Shown: one piece after another, positions 46,630 to 55,735 of the stretch | Numbering within the stretch: the stretch's first letter is position 1 | How the letters are laid out: every line of letters begins with the position of its first letter | DNA from: Promicromonospora sp. Populi | Lineage (GTDB): Bacteria; Actinomycetota; Actinomycetes; Actinomycetales; Cellulomonadaceae | Direction of reading: 5' to 3' | Length of the DNA stretch: 64,000 nucleotides | Assembly: GCF_041081105.1 (NCBI RefSeq) | Contig: NZ_CP163528.1 | Span: 5,146,001-5,210,000 of the forward strand | The notes under the pieces: generated by a model | The model's database searches: none | What the model was told of the DNA's origin: nothing | What the model saw: the letters and a program-made list of their open reading frames with translations, nothing else | Translations under genes and position numbers: made by a program

Positions 46630-48270
46630 ATGAACGACGACGGCCGGACAACCGGCGACCTGCTCCTGCGCGGCGGCCTCATCGTGGACGGGAGCGGCGC
46701 GGCCCCGGCGACCGGCGACGTCCTCGTGCGCGCGGGCCGTATCGCCGGTGTGGGCGGGCGCATCGACGCCGACGGCGTGCGGGTGATCGACGCCGATGGG
46801 CTGGCCGTCGCGCCCGGGTTCATCGACATGCACGCCCACTCCGACCTAGCGGTCCTGGCCGACGGCGCCCACCTCGCGAAGGTCACGCAGGGCGTCACCA
46901 CCGAGGTGGTCGGGCAGGACGGCATCTCCTACGCGCCCGTCACCGACAGCACGATGGCGACCGTCCGCGAGCAGATCGCCGGCTGGAACGGGACGCCTGA
47001 CGGGGTCGACTTCGCGTGGCGGTCCGTCGCGGAATACCTCGCGGAGATCGACCGGCGAGGCAGCGCCACGAACGTCGCCTACCTGCTGCCGCAGGGCGCC
47101 ATCCGGATGAACGTGGTCGGCACCGGGGACGAGCGCGCCTCCGCGGCCGACCTCGCCGAGATGCGCGCCCAGGTGGACCAGGGCATGCGCGAGGGCGCGT
47201 TCGGCCTGTCGTCGGGTCTCACCTACGTGCCCGGTATGTTCGCCAGCACGGACGAGCTGGTCGCGCTCTGCGAGGTGGTCGCGCGGCACGGCGGCTACTA
47301 CTCGCCGCACCAGCGGTCCTACGGCGCGGGGGCGCTCGCGGCCTACGCCGAGATGGTCGAGGTCGCCGAGCGCGCGCGGTGCGCGCTGCACCTCACGCAC
47401 GCGACGATGAACTTTCCCGAGAACCGGGGGCGCGCGGGGGAGCTGCTCGCCCTGGTCGACCGGGCGATCGACGCGGGCGTGGACGTCACGCTCGACACGT
47501 ACCCCTACCTGCCCGGTTCGACGACGCTCTCCGCTCTCCTGCCGAGCCGCGCGGCCGTCGGCGGACCCGAGGCGACGCTCGCGCGCCTGCGTGACGCCGA
47601 CCAGCGGGCCTGGATCGCGCACGAGGTGGAGGTGATCGGCAGCGACGGCTGCCACGGCGTTCCCGTCGACTGGGACACCATCGAGATCGCGGGGGTGCGC
47701 GACGCCGCGCTCGGCGATCGGGTCGGCCGCACCGTCGCCCGGATCGCGCTCGACGAGGCGCGCCCGCCGGCCGAGGTGTTCTTCGACCTGCTGCTCGCCG
47801 ACCGGCTCGGCACGAGCATCCTGCAGCACGTCGGCGACGAGGGGAACGTCCGCGAGATCATGCGGCACCGCCGGCATACCGGGGGGAGCGACGGCATCCT
47901 GATCGGCGCCAAGCCGCACCCCCGCGGTTCGGGCACGTTCCCGCGCTACCTCGGCCGCTACGTGCGCGAGGAGGGGGTGCTGTCGCTCGCCGACATGATC
48001 GTGCACCTCGCGGCCCGCCCCGCCGCGCGCCTCGGCCTGCACGACCGGGGCCGGGTCGCCGAGGGGCTCGTGGCCGACCTGGTCGTCTTCGACCCGGCCA
48101 CCGTGATCGACCGCGCGACGCCGGACGACCCGCGCCGCACGGCTGACGGCATCCCCTGGGTCCTCGTGGGTGGGACGCCCGTGATCGAGGACGGCGCCCG
48201 CACCGACGTCCGCCCGGGCCGGGCCCTGCGCCACGGCGCGCGGGCCGCCGTCGTCCCGACGACCGCCTGA
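46630..48270 (+). CDS. N-acyl-D-amino-acid deacylase (amidohydrolase superfamily)
   Basis: 546 residues. Hydrolyses N-acyl-D-amino acids. Metal site FIDMHAHSDL near residue 70, the Cys/Glu region VVGQDGISYAPV, AFGLSSGLTYVPG, the His in LHLTHATMN and LGLHDRGRVAEGLVADLVVF at the C-terminus place it in the D-aminoacylase/dihydroorotase-like group. ATG at 46630; 36 nt from the divergent GH125 start, so the promoters overlap. A peptidoglycan or antibiotic-derived D-amino acid is a plausible source. Confidence 0.9.
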   Translation: MNDDGRTTGDLLLRGGLIVDGSGAAPATGDVLVRAGRIAGVGGRIDADGVRVIDADGLAVAPGFIDMHAHSDLAVLADGAHLAKVTQGVTTEVVGQDGISYAPVTDSTMATVREQIAGWNGTPDGVDFAWRSVAEYLAEIDRRGSATNVAYLLPQGAIRMNVVGTGDERASAADLAEMRAQVDQGMREGAFGLSSGLTYVPGMFASTDELVALCEVVARHGGYYSPHQRSYGAGALAAYAEMVEVAERARCALHLTHATMNFPENRGRAGELLALVDRAIDAGVDVTLDTYPYLPGSTTLSALLPSRAAVGGPEATLARLRDADQRAWIAHEVEVIGSDGCHGVPVDWDTIEIAGVRDAALGDRVGRTVARIALDEARPPAEVFFDLLLADRLGTSILQHVGDEGNVREIMRHRRHTGGSDGILIGAKPHPRGSGTFPRYLGRYVREEGVLSLADMIVHLAARPAARLGLHDRGRVAEGLVADLVVFDPATVIDRATPDDPRRTADGIPWVLVGGTPVIEDGARTDVRPGRALRHGARAAVVPTTA

Positions 48271-48365
48271 CCTACAAAGTCCCGGCCCCTTGAGCGAGTG
48301 CGCGAGTCCCGGCCCATGATGGGGGTGAGGGGACCGGATACCGAGAGCACAAGAAGGGCGAGACG

Positions 48366-48689
48366 ATGTCGAAGAAGCACACCCAGCAGGCCGAGCACAC
48401 TGCGCGCGCCGGCGGGGGGCTCAAGAAGGCGATCACGCTGGTTGCGATCGCGCTGACGGTCGCAGCCGTCGTCAAGGAGCTGCGGAAGCCCGAGCCGGAG
48501 CGTGAGTGGCACGGCAAGATCGCGTCGGTGGTCCCGTACGAGCTCCGGGTCCCGACCATGGAGCGCGCCCGCGAGCGGCTGTGGAACCCCGACGCCCCGA
48601 GCCTCGTGGGACCGCGCGTGTTCGGCGTGGGCTGGTCGCTGAACGCGGGCAAGGCCGTGGCGATGGCACGCGAGAAGCTCGGCGTCTGA
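48366..48689 (+). CDS. DUF5808-like small membrane protein
   Basis: 107 residues: a short basic N-terminus, one hydrophobic helix (AITLVAIALTVAAVVKEL), then a soluble tail with RERLWNPDAPSLVGPRVFGV and GWSLNAGKAVA, the pattern of DUF5808. Function unknown. ATG follows GGCGAG; ends at a strong terminator. Confidence 0.75.
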   Translation: MSKKHTQQAEHTARAGGGLKKAITLVAIALTVAAVVKELRKPEPEREWHGKIASVVPYELRVPTMERARERLWNPDAPSLVGPRVFGVGWSLNAGKAVAMAREKLGV

Positions 48690-48697
48690 CCTGACCG

Positions 48698-48734
48698 GGA
48701 CCCCGCCGCTCAGCGCGTCGGCGCGGCGGGGTCC
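48698..48734. terminator. Bidirectional GC-rich terminator
   Basis: GGACCCCGCCG (48698-48708) and CGGCGGGGTCC (48724-48734) are perfect 11-bp arms between convergent genes, loop 15 nt. Confidence 0.75.
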
Positions 48735-48795
48735 GCGTTCGCCTAGTCCGCGTTCGCCTAGTCTGCGTTCGCCTACTCTGCGTTCGCCTGGTCGG
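48733..48795 (-). repeat. 15-bp tandem repeat carrying serial in-frame TAG stops
   Basis: About four copies of a unit like gttcgcctagtccgc run from the terminator into the 3' end of the PH-domain gene. Read on the minus strand in that gene's frame they give QANAE-stop, ANAD-stop, ANAD-stop, ANAD: each unit but the innermost ends in TAG. The first (48775-48773) is the stop in use. Confidence 0.9.
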
Positions 48796-50365
48796 CGGCG
48801 GCGTTCGCTCTGACCGGCGCGCCGACCAGGAACGGCCGGAGCAGGCCGGGGACGGCGGCGTCGGCGAGCGCGAGCCCGTCGGCCTCCGCGGCGTCGTACA
48901 CGGCGTAGGCGCCGGTGCCCGCCGCGGTCGTGGCGAGGACCGTGATGAGCCCCGCCCGCCGCTGGAAGATCGACTGCCGCACGGTCCAGCCCACGATGCC
49001 GCGCCGCTGGAGCGCCACCGTCGCGCGGCGCACCGTGCCGCTGCGCGCGACCAGGTAGTCGCCGGCGAGCGTGTGGCCGAGCGCCCGGTAGGCGTCGTAA
49101 GCCAGCAGCACCGCCACCGGGATGAGCAGCAGTGTGGTGATCCAGGCCAGGTGGAGCAGCACGGGCGTGAGCACCGCGCCGAGCGCCACCAGGACTACTT
49201 CGGCAGCGACCACCACAGCGATCGCCCAGCGCAGCCGGCGCCCGAGCGCCGCCGTGGGATGCGGGGTGAGCGGGGCCGACGTCGGGGGAGCGGCGGGCTC
49301 GCGCAGCACGGCCGCCGCCACCTGGTTCGCGAGCTCCCGGGGCACTACGGGCAGGAGGGTCTTGCTCTCCGTCTTGTCCTCGTCGCTGGTGGAGAGCCCG
49401 GTCGCGACGGCGTCCACGCGCGCCCCGCCCGCCAGGCGGGCGGCGAGCGGCTCAACCAGCTCCACACCCCGCAGGCGGGACTCCTCCAGCGAGATCGACC
49501 GGGTGGTGAGCAGGCCGCGCCGCACATGGAGCGTGCCGTCGGCCTGGCGGTCCAGCGTGTGGTTCCACCAGGTCTCGACCCAGATCGCCAGGGCGGCCAC
49601 GCCGCCCACGATGAGCAGGCCCACGGCCAGCGCCAGGGTGACGACCAGGAAGTGCGCGAGGCCGAACCAGGAGCCGACGATGCCGATCGCGCGCTCCTGC
49701 ATGCCGAACCACTCCGCCACCTGGAGCGTGCCGCCCGCGGCGGCGGCGCCCAGCGTCGGGGTGAGGAAGGACAGCGGCGCGTACCGGATCCAGCCGCGGT
49801 CGAACCGGACCAGCGTCCCGTCGGCGGGCGCGTCCGGGCCGGCGGGACGCGCGGCGTGCGCCAGCAGGGTGGCGCGCAGCGCCTCGGCGGATGCGCGGCG
49901 CAGCGGCCAGAGGGTCACGGTGCCCTCCGCCCCGGCGTGCTCGCCCGTGCCCACCCGCACCGTGACCACACCGAGCACCCGCAGCACCGGGTCCGCGGTG
50001 AGGTCCACCGAGCGGATGCGCTCGCGGCGCAGGGCCAGGCGCTTGCGCCAGATGACGCCGGTGTGCACGTGGAACCGTTCGGCGTCGACGCGGAAGCGGG
50101 TGACGCGCCACATCCACTCGCCCGACGCCGCCCCGGCGGCCACGATGAGCACGAACGGCGGCAGCACCCAGGCGAGCGCCGCGCCGATCGAGCTACCCAC
50201 GGCCAGCCAGTACCCCGTGATGAGCGCCGCTCCCGCGGTGGGGCCCGCGGTGTAGATGGCGCCGACCAGGGCGGCCCGCCGGTCCAGCCGGTCCCACGCG
50301 GCGTCGTCGTCCGGAACGACGTCCTCGGAGACGAGGCCCTCTGGATCGGTCTCGGTTCCGGTCAC
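48773..50365 (-). CDS. Membrane protein with two or three bacterial PH (DUF304) domains
   Basis: 530 residues: pairs of hydrophobic helices alternate with bPH2 domains (VTRFRVDAERFHVHTGVIWR, KRLALRRERIRSVDLT; then GLLTTRSISLEESRLRGVEL; then a third, LVARSGTVRRATVALQRRGI). This is the YdbT-like architecture of unknown function. GTG start overlaps the upstream PH gene by 4 bp, so they are co-translated partners (YdbS/YdbT arrangement). The stop falls in a 15-bp repeat array. Confidence 0.88.
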   Translation of the reverse strand: MTGTETDPEGLVSEDVVPDDDAAWDRLDRRAALVGAIYTAGPTAGAALITGYWLAVGSSIGAALAWVLPPFVLIVAAGAASGEWMWRVTRFRVDAERFHVHTGVIWRKRLALRRERIRSVDLTADPVLRVLGVVTVRVGTGEHAGAEGTVTLWPLRRASAEALRATLLAHAARPAGPDAPADGTLVRFDRGWIRYAPLSFLTPTLGAAAAGGTLQVAEWFGMQERAIGIVGSWFGLAHFLVVTLALAVGLLIVGGVAALAIWVETWWNHTLDRQADGTLHVRRGLLTTRSISLEESRLRGVELVEPLAARLAGGARVDAVATGLSTSDEDKTESKTLLPVVPRELANQVAAAVLREPAAPPTSAPLTPHPTAALGRRLRWAIAVVVAAEVVLVALGAVLTPVLLHLAWITTLLLIPVAVLLAYDAYRALGHTLAGDYLVARSGTVRRATVALQRRGIVGWTVRQSIFQRRAGLITVLATTAAGTGAYAVYDAAEADGLALADAAVPGLLRPFLVGAPVRANAAADQANAE

Positions 50366-50883
50366 GTCGCGTCCTCGGGGGTGGCCTGGGTGGCGAGCGT
50401 GAGGTCAGCGGCCAGGGCGGCGGCCGTCTCGGCGTCGAGCCCCTCGACCTTGACCGCGCCCTTGGCCGACGCCGTCGTCACCGTGAGCGTCGCCAGCCCG
50501 AAGCGCTGCTCCAGCGGCCCCCGGACCGTGTCGACGGTCTGGATGCGCGACAGCGGCGCGACCCGCCACTCCTGGAAGAACCACCCGGTGCGGGTGTAGA
50601 CGGCGTCCTCGGTGACCTCCCAGCGGTGGTGGCGGAACCACAGCCGGGGCAGCGCGATCACCCAGGCCGCCCCGAGGACCAGCAGCACCCCGGCGGGCAC
50701 GAGGAACCACCACCGTGCCGGCGGGATCAGCACGCCCAGCACCGCCAGGACCGCCACGGGGACGCCGGCCCACAGGACGAGCTGCACGGACCACCACCCC
50801 ACGGCGCGGGGGTCCACGGCGTTCCGTGGGGGACGCAGGCTCAGGGCCTGGTTGTGGCTGTCGTCGGTCTTCGGCGTCGTCAC
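50362..50883 (-). CDS. PH (DUF304)-domain membrane protein, YdbS-like
   Basis: 173 residues: two helices (VQLVLWAGVPVAVLAVLGVL; WFLVPAGVLLVLGAAWVIAL) then one bPH2 domain (HRWEVTEDAVYTRTGWFFQE, LSRIQTVDTVRGPLEQ). Short partner of the following three-domain protein. GTG start at 50883. Confidence 0.9.
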   Translation of the reverse strand: MTTPKTDDSHNQALSLRPPRNAVDPRAVGWWSVQLVLWAGVPVAVLAVLGVLIPPARWWFLVPAGVLLVLGAAWVIALPRLWFRHHRWEVTEDAVYTRTGWFFQEWRVAPLSRIQTVDTVRGPLEQRFGLATLTVTTASAKGAVKVEGLDAETAAALAADLTLATQATPEDAT

Positions 50884-50958
50884 CGCCCCATGCTCCCAGG
50901 GGCCACGGCCGGGAGCAACGGATTGAACTCCCCGCCGCCCGCGTGCGGCAGGTGCCGC

Positions 50959-51675
50959 TCAGGCGGTCAGCCCGAGCAGCACCGGGAGGAGGGTGCCGAG
51001 GCCGTTGTTGACGCCGTGCACGATCACGCCGGGCCACACGGAGCGGGTGCGAACGAACAGCAACGCACTGATCAGGCCGACGACGACCGCGGGCGCCAGC
51101 GCGAGGTTGATCCCGTGCGCGAGCGCGAACACCAAGGTGCTCACCACGACGCTGATCCACACGCCGTAGCGGCCCAGCGCGTTGGTGAGCACGCCGCGGA
51201 ACGCGAACTCCTCGCCGATGGGGGTGAGCACCGCGATGAACAGGAGCTGGAGCGTCAGCGCGAGCGCGCCGCCCGCGGCGGCGGACCGGTAGTCGCCCTG
51301 GGGATCCCCGGCGAGGCCGCCGGTGATCGCGACGACAACGAGGACCACGAGCCGCGTCACCAGCAGCGCGACCAGCCCGAGCCCCACGCTGATCAGCACC
51401 CACCTACCGCTGATGCGCCGGACGCCGAACGCAGACCAGCTGCGCAGCCGCAGGGCGTAGGCCCCGAAGAACGCGGCGAGCCCCATGACTCCGGAGAGCG
51501 CGGCGAGCGCGAGCCCGCGAGCGATCGCGGAGTCCTCGGTGGCCTGCAGGATCGGCCCCGGGGCGACCAGGAACACGACCACGTACACGGCCGCGGCCAC
51601 GCCGATCTCGGGCCAGCCGGGACGGTGGGTCGCGCCCACGCGGGACGGGGCAGCGGGTAGGGGGCTGGTGGTCAT
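50959..51675 (-). CDS. CPBP-family intramembrane glutamic protease (Abi/CAAX-like)
   Basis: 238 residues, about seven helices. Motif 1 GEEFAFRG (EExxxR) and motif 2 FALAHGINL (FxxxH), with HGVNNG as motif 3, define CPBP/CAAX intramembrane proteases. Roles include prenyl-protein processing, bacteriocin self-immunity or anti-sigma cleavage. It is 75 nt from the PH-domain pair on the same strand and may act on the membrane with them. ATG at 51675 with GGAGACAG upstream. Confidence 0.9.
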   Translation of the reverse strand: MTTSPLPAAPSRVGATHRPGWPEIGVAAAVYVVVFLVAPGPILQATEDSAIARGLALAALSGVMGLAAFFGAYALRLRSWSAFGVRRISGRWVLISVGLGLVALLVTRLVVLVVVAITGGLAGDPQGDYRSAAAGGALALTLQLLFIAVLTPIGEEFAFRGVLTNALGRYGVWISVVVSTLVFALAHGINLALAPAVVVGLISALLFVRTRSVWPGVIVHGVNNGLGTLLPVLLGLTA

Positions 51676-51834
51676 CGAGCTGTCTCCTCGGGTGTTGCTG
51701 TGTGATCGGGACAGTAGCCCGCAAGGTGCGGCCGCGCGCGTGGTCGATCGGTTGCCCTGGATCAGGGCAGGTCACGGGCGTATCCGGGGCGCCTGGCGGG
51801 TGTACGGTCCAGATGACAGCCATCGGAGGCAGCC

Positions 51835-52035
51835 ATGAAGCTAGGTCTGATCTTGGTCGGCGCCGTCCTCGCCCTCATGGGCAGCGTGTTCACGCTGCAG
51901 GGGCTCGGGTACCTCGCCGGCAGCACGATGACGGGCGTGACGATGTGGGCGATCATCGGGCCGATCCTGGCCGTCGTCGGGATCGTGCTGATCGTCTGGG
52001 GCGCACGAAGGGGCAGGCCCGGCACTCCCGGCTGA
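51835..52035 (+). CDS. Small two-helix membrane protein
   Basis: 66 residues: two hydrophobic helices (KLGLILVGAVLALMGSVFTL; MWAIIGPILAVVGIVLIVWG) and a basic tail. Strong ribosome site GGAGG before the ATG. Resembles small superinfection/PspC-free envelope proteins of unknown role; I cannot name it. Confidence 0.7.
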   Translation: MKLGLILVGAVLALMGSVFTLQGLGYLAGSTMTGVTMWAIIGPILAVVGIVLIVWGARRGRPGTPG

Positions 52036-52239
52036 ACGCTGCCTGGACTGAGGCTGGTTCAGCAGGTGGCGTGGCATATTGGGTCCGGATCGTGACCGTC
52101 ACGGAGTTGACCGGAAGCGGACCTCCTGGCACCTTCCTTCCTGAGCACAACCCCCCGGGCGTTGCAGGCGTCCGGCGTCGAGTGTGCCGCCTGGGGGCAG
52201 GTCGGACCCCACGCAAGCACACGTTCAAAGGAGCGCCCA

Positions 52240-53223
52240 GTGCGACGCAAGTTTCCTCTCGTGATGGCAGCCGCGGCTGCGGTCGTGACCCTGGCTGCGT
52301 GCAGCCCCACCTCGGCCGCGTCCGGGGACGCATCCGACGGGCCGCTGACCCCCGTCACGGTCGGTGTCATCCCGATCGTGGACGTCGCCCCGGTCTACCT
52401 GGGCGTCCAGGAGGGCATCTTCGAGGACCACGGGCTGGACGTCACCCTTGCGCTCGCGCAGGGCGGAGCAGACATCGTGCCGGCCGTCGTCAGTGGCGAG
52501 TACCAGTTCGGCTTCAGCAACGTGACCTCGCTCCTGGCGGCGTCCGTCGGGGGCCAGCCGCTCAAGGTCGTGACCCCGGGGGCCTTCTCCACGGGTCAGC
52601 CTGGCGATGACTTCGGCGCCGTGGTCGCACGCGCCGACTCGGAGATCGCGAGTGCGGTGGACCTGCCCGGCCATACGGTGGCGGTCAACTCCCTCAACAA
52701 CATCGGCGACACGACGATCCGCTACGTGGTGGACAACGCCGGTGGCGACCCGGCAGCAATCGAGTTCGTCGAGATGCCGTTCCCCGACATGCCGGCTGCC
52801 GTGGCCGGGGGTCAGGTCGACGCCGCATGGGTGGTGGAACCGCACCTGACCCGGGCGGTGCAGGAGGGCGCCAAGATCGTCAGCTCCAACTTCGTCGACA
52901 CCAACGCCGACCTCCTCGTCGCGGCCTACTTCACGTCCGACGACGAGATCGCGCAGGACCCGGACACCGTCGAGGCTTTCACGGCGGCCATGGAGGAGTC
53001 CCTGACGTTCGCCCAGGAGCACCCGGCCGAGACCCGTGCCGTTCTCGACACGTACACCGAGATCGACCCGGTCGTGAAGGAGGTCATGACGATGCCCCGC
53101 TTCGCATCGGAGCTCGACGCGTCGTCGCTCCAGCTGCTGGCCGACCTCGGCCTGCAGTACGGCATGTTCGACGAGGCCGTCGACTCGAGCCGGCTCCTGC
53201 CTTCGCCCACGCCGGCGGGGTAG
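52240..53223 (+). CDS. NMT1/SsuA-like ABC transporter substrate-binding lipoprotein (orphan)
   Basis: 327 residues. Lipobox VTLAAC. NMT1/THI5-like fold: GVIPIVDVAPVYLGVQEGIF, GEYQFGFSNVTSLLAA, VNSLNNIGDTTIRYVVD, AAWVVEPHLTRAVQEG. Such proteins bind nitrate, sulfonates, taurine or thiamine precursors. No permease or ATPase is adjacent, so the partners are elsewhere or lost. GTG start at 52240 with AAAGGAG upstream. A thiamine-precursor role is conceivable given the thi operon, but not shown. Confidence 0.9.
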   Translation: MRRKFPLVMAAAAAVVTLAACSPTSAASGDASDGPLTPVTVGVIPIVDVAPVYLGVQEGIFEDHGLDVTLALAQGGADIVPAVVSGEYQFGFSNVTSLLAASVGGQPLKVVTPGAFSTGQPGDDFGAVVARADSEIASAVDLPGHTVAVNSLNNIGDTTIRYVVDNAGGDPAAIEFVEMPFPDMPAAVAGGQVDAAWVVEPHLTRAVQEGAKIVSSNFVDTNADLLVAAYFTSDDEIAQDPDTVEAFTAAMEESLTFAQEHPAETRAVLDTYTEIDPVVKEVMTMPRFASELDASSLQLLADLGLQYGMFDEAVDSSRLLPSPTPAG

Positions 53224-53257
53224 CGCGACGTCGTCAGGCCGCCCCGTGGGGCGGTTT

Positions 53258-53677
53258 TCAGTCCATCGACAGCTCTGCCCAGATGACGCGGGTTGATGCC
53301 CGACCGGTCAGGACGAACCCGGCGAGAATCTCGCGCGCTTGAGCAGGTGTCATCGTCATCGTCTCCGGCTCGACGGCGTAGGTGCCACCGGGACGCTCGA
53401 AGCGCAGCTTCTCGTCGTCGCCGACCGGTAGGCCGCCGATGGCGTAGTGCCCCACGCCATCGATATGGACGAGGACCCGGGAGCGGGTGGGGTGCCCCAT
53501 CAGGACCTGCATCATCATGGGGCGATCCATCGGAAGCTCGACGTCCCAGAGATCGACCTCGAACAACCCGCCGAAGATCTCTGCATCGGCCACTGCGAGG
53601 TCGTAGGCGCGCCGAAAACCTTCGGCGCCCTTGAACTCCAGTCGGATCGCACCGTTCCCGGGCGTTCCCCAGGACAT
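53258..53677 (-). CDS. Imm1-like immunity protein, orphan
   Basis: 139 residues. MQVLMGHPTRSRVLVHIDGV, GHYAIGGLP and AREILAGFVLTGRASTRVIW follow the pattern of the Imm1 family, antidotes of polymorphic nuclease toxins. No toxin gene is adjacent on either side. ATG at 53677 (MSWGTP) is used; a longer in-frame start at 53707 is possible. Confidence 0.75.
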   Translation of the reverse strand: MSWGTPGNGAIRLEFKGAEGFRRAYDLAVADAEIFGGLFEVDLWDVELPMDRPMMMQVLMGHPTRSRVLVHIDGVGHYAIGGLPVGDDEKLRFERPGGTYAVEPETMTMTPAQAREILAGFVLTGRASTRVIWAELSMD

Positions 53678-53782
53678 GATGTATGAGCGAGAGATGGCTG
53701 TGCCCACTTTCTTGATGGGGCTTCATCAGGTTGCTGCTCATAGGGAGGCGACGACGGTCGGAATCTGACGGTTTGCGGCCTG

Positions 53783-54438
53783 CTAATCGGCTCGCACGCG
53801 TTTGGTGTCGTACGCCCACACCGCGATCTCGACGCGGTTGCGAGCGCCGAGCTTGGTCAGCAACGACGCGACGTGGGTCTTGACCGTGCTCAGGCCGACA
53901 AAGAGCTCGGTGGCGATCTCGGCGTTGGTCCGGCCCCGTGCGACCAGCACGAGCACCTCCTCCTCGCGCCCGGTGAGGGGAGCGGTGGGCTGGACCGGTA
54001 CCACCGGCGTCCGGTCGGCGAAGGTCGCCAGCAGCCGGCGGGTGACGTTGGGGGCGATCAGCGCGTCCCCGTTGGCCGCTGCGTGGATGGCCTGCACGAG
54101 GAGCTGTGGCCCGGCGTCCTTGAGCAGGAAGCCGCGGCGCCGGCGCGCAGGGCGCCGAGGACGTACTCGTCGAGGTCGAAGGTGGTGATCACGACGACCG
54201 CCATCGGGTCCGCCACGTCCGGCCCGGCCAGGCGTCGCGTCACCTCGACGCCGTCGAGCCCGGGCATCCGGATGTCGACGAGGAGGACATCGGGACGCAG
54301 CCGGGTCGCCAGGTCGAGCGCTGCGAGCCCGTCTGCTGCCTCGCCCACGACCTCGAGGTCGGGTTGCGCGCCGAGGATCATCGCCAGCCCGGTCCGGACC
54401 AGGTCCTGGTCGTCGGCTACGACAACACGGATGCTCAT
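53783..54438 (-). pseudogene. NarL/FixJ response regulator, frameshifted (or sequencing error)
   Basis: From ATG 54438 the receiver domain reads normally ([45 protein letters not shown]). At about 54131 one base is missing on the minus strand (GCG-GCTTC where GCG-GGC-TTC is expected); the other frame continues [15 protein letters not shown] and the LuxR HTH ([20 protein letters not shown], then [15 protein letters not shown]) to 53783. Restoring one G gives a normal ~218-residue protein. The ATG overlaps the kinase stop (ATGA). Confidence 0.85.
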
Positions 54439-55574
54439 GCCGACGCTTCCACCGGCAGCACGGCCTCGACCACCCAGCCACCCTCGGGCCCCGGGCCCGC
54501 GGAGAGCGATCCTCCGAGGAGCTGGGCGCGTTCGGACATGCCCAACAGGCCAAACCCAGGCTCTGGGGCCGGCCCCGGCTCGGTCTGTCCGTCGTCGCTG
54601 ACCCGCAGTCTGACGGCCTTGCCCTCCCGGCATACGTCGATCCCCACGCGGGTCGCGTTCCGGGCGTGCCGTAGGGCGTTGGTCAGAGCCTCCTGCGCAA
54701 GCCGGTAGAGCGCGGCGTCCACGGGTCCTGACAGCTGGGTCAACGAACCTGCCAGCGAGACCTCGACGGTGGGCGTCGCGTCAGCGCGCGCCAGAGCAGG
54801 CAGGTCCGCGACACCCGGCTGCGGTGAGTAGGCGACGGCTTCGTCCTCACGCAGCACCCGCACCATGGATCTCATCTCCGCGAGGGTCCGCGACGCTTCG
54901 GACTCGATCGCGGCCAGGACCTGGGCAGCCTTCTCCGGCTGGCTGCCGGCGACCACACCACCGGCCTGCGCCTGCACCGCGATGGCGGAGACGTGGTGGG
55001 CCACGGTGTCGTGCAGCTCGCGCGCCAGCGCCACCCGCTCCTGGTTGCGGATCTCGCGCTGTTGGCGATGCCAGAGGTCCGCGCGGTAGCGGAACACCGC
55101 CGCGAGGGCGACGAGCAGCAGCAGGAGGACGCTCCCGCCGAAGACGTCGGTCCAGCCCGCTGAGGTGGCGTACATGCCCAGAGCGACGACGACCGTCACG
55201 AACGCTGTCCCCAGGACCATCTCCCGGCCCGAGCCCCACCGCACCAGGGAGTAGAGCAGGATCAGGTCGGCCATCATGGAGTAGAGGCCGAGGTCCCCGG
55301 TGTGGGCAGTCAGCTGGAGAACCGAGAGCAGCCCGGCGACGCCCCACCCGGCCAGGGCGGCGATCAGCGGGCGGCCCCGCCGCCAGAGCAGGGCAGGCAC
55401 CACCGCAAGGGCGAGCACCGTCACAAGGGGTCGCCAGGCCAAGTCCGGCCGAACGATGCCCTCGACCAAGGCGGCGGCGGCAAACACACCCACCAGCAGC
55501 CAGTCGAGACGACCGATGGTTGGGACGTCGGCAGGCCGCGGCTCATGCCAGAGGGAACGCCGGACAGTGGCCAC
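54435..55574 (-). CDS. Sensor histidine kinase (HisKA_3)
   Basis: 379 residues: N-terminal membrane domain of about five helices, then [20 protein letters not shown] (phospho-acceptor His) and ATPase motifs [15 protein letters not shown] and [11 protein letters not shown]. Upstream partner of the frameshifted regulator; stop overlaps its start. GTG at 55574 with TAGGCT (55586-55581) 6 nt upstream: leaderless. Confidence 0.92.
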   Translation of the reverse strand: MATVRRSLWHEPRPADVPTIGRLDWLLVGVFAAAALVEGIVRPDLAWRPLVTVLALAVVPALLWRRGRPLIAALAGWGVAGLLSVLQLTAHTGDLGLYSMMADLILLYSLVRWGSGREMVLGTAFVTVVVALGMYATSAGWTDVFGGSVLLLLLVALAAVFRYRADLWHRQQREIRNQERVALARELHDTVAHHVSAIAVQAQAGGVVAGSQPEKAAQVLAAIESEASRTLAEMRSMVRVLREDEAVAYSPQPGVADLPALARADATPTVEVSLAGSLTQLSGPVDAALYRLAQEALTNALRHARNATRVGIDVCREGKAVRLRVSDDGQTEPGPAPEPGFGLLGMSERAQLLGGSLSAGPGPEGGWVVEAVLPVEASA

Positions 55575-55735
55575 GGCTCCAGCCTAGAGATCGGCGCGCC
55601 TCGGCGTATCCGCCGAAAGAACGAGCGAGAGGTCATGCCATCGGCCAGGCAACTGCGGCCTCCGGGCGGATCTGCCCGCCGCCGGGCTCGGCGATCGTGG
55701 ACGCACCGATCCTCACCACAACAACGGAGCCCACG

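Noticed and set aside
45292..46839. N-terminal extension of the GH125 gene to 46839
   Set aside because: The extension overlaps the divergent D-aminoacylase gene and crosses the promoter; ATG 46593 is used.
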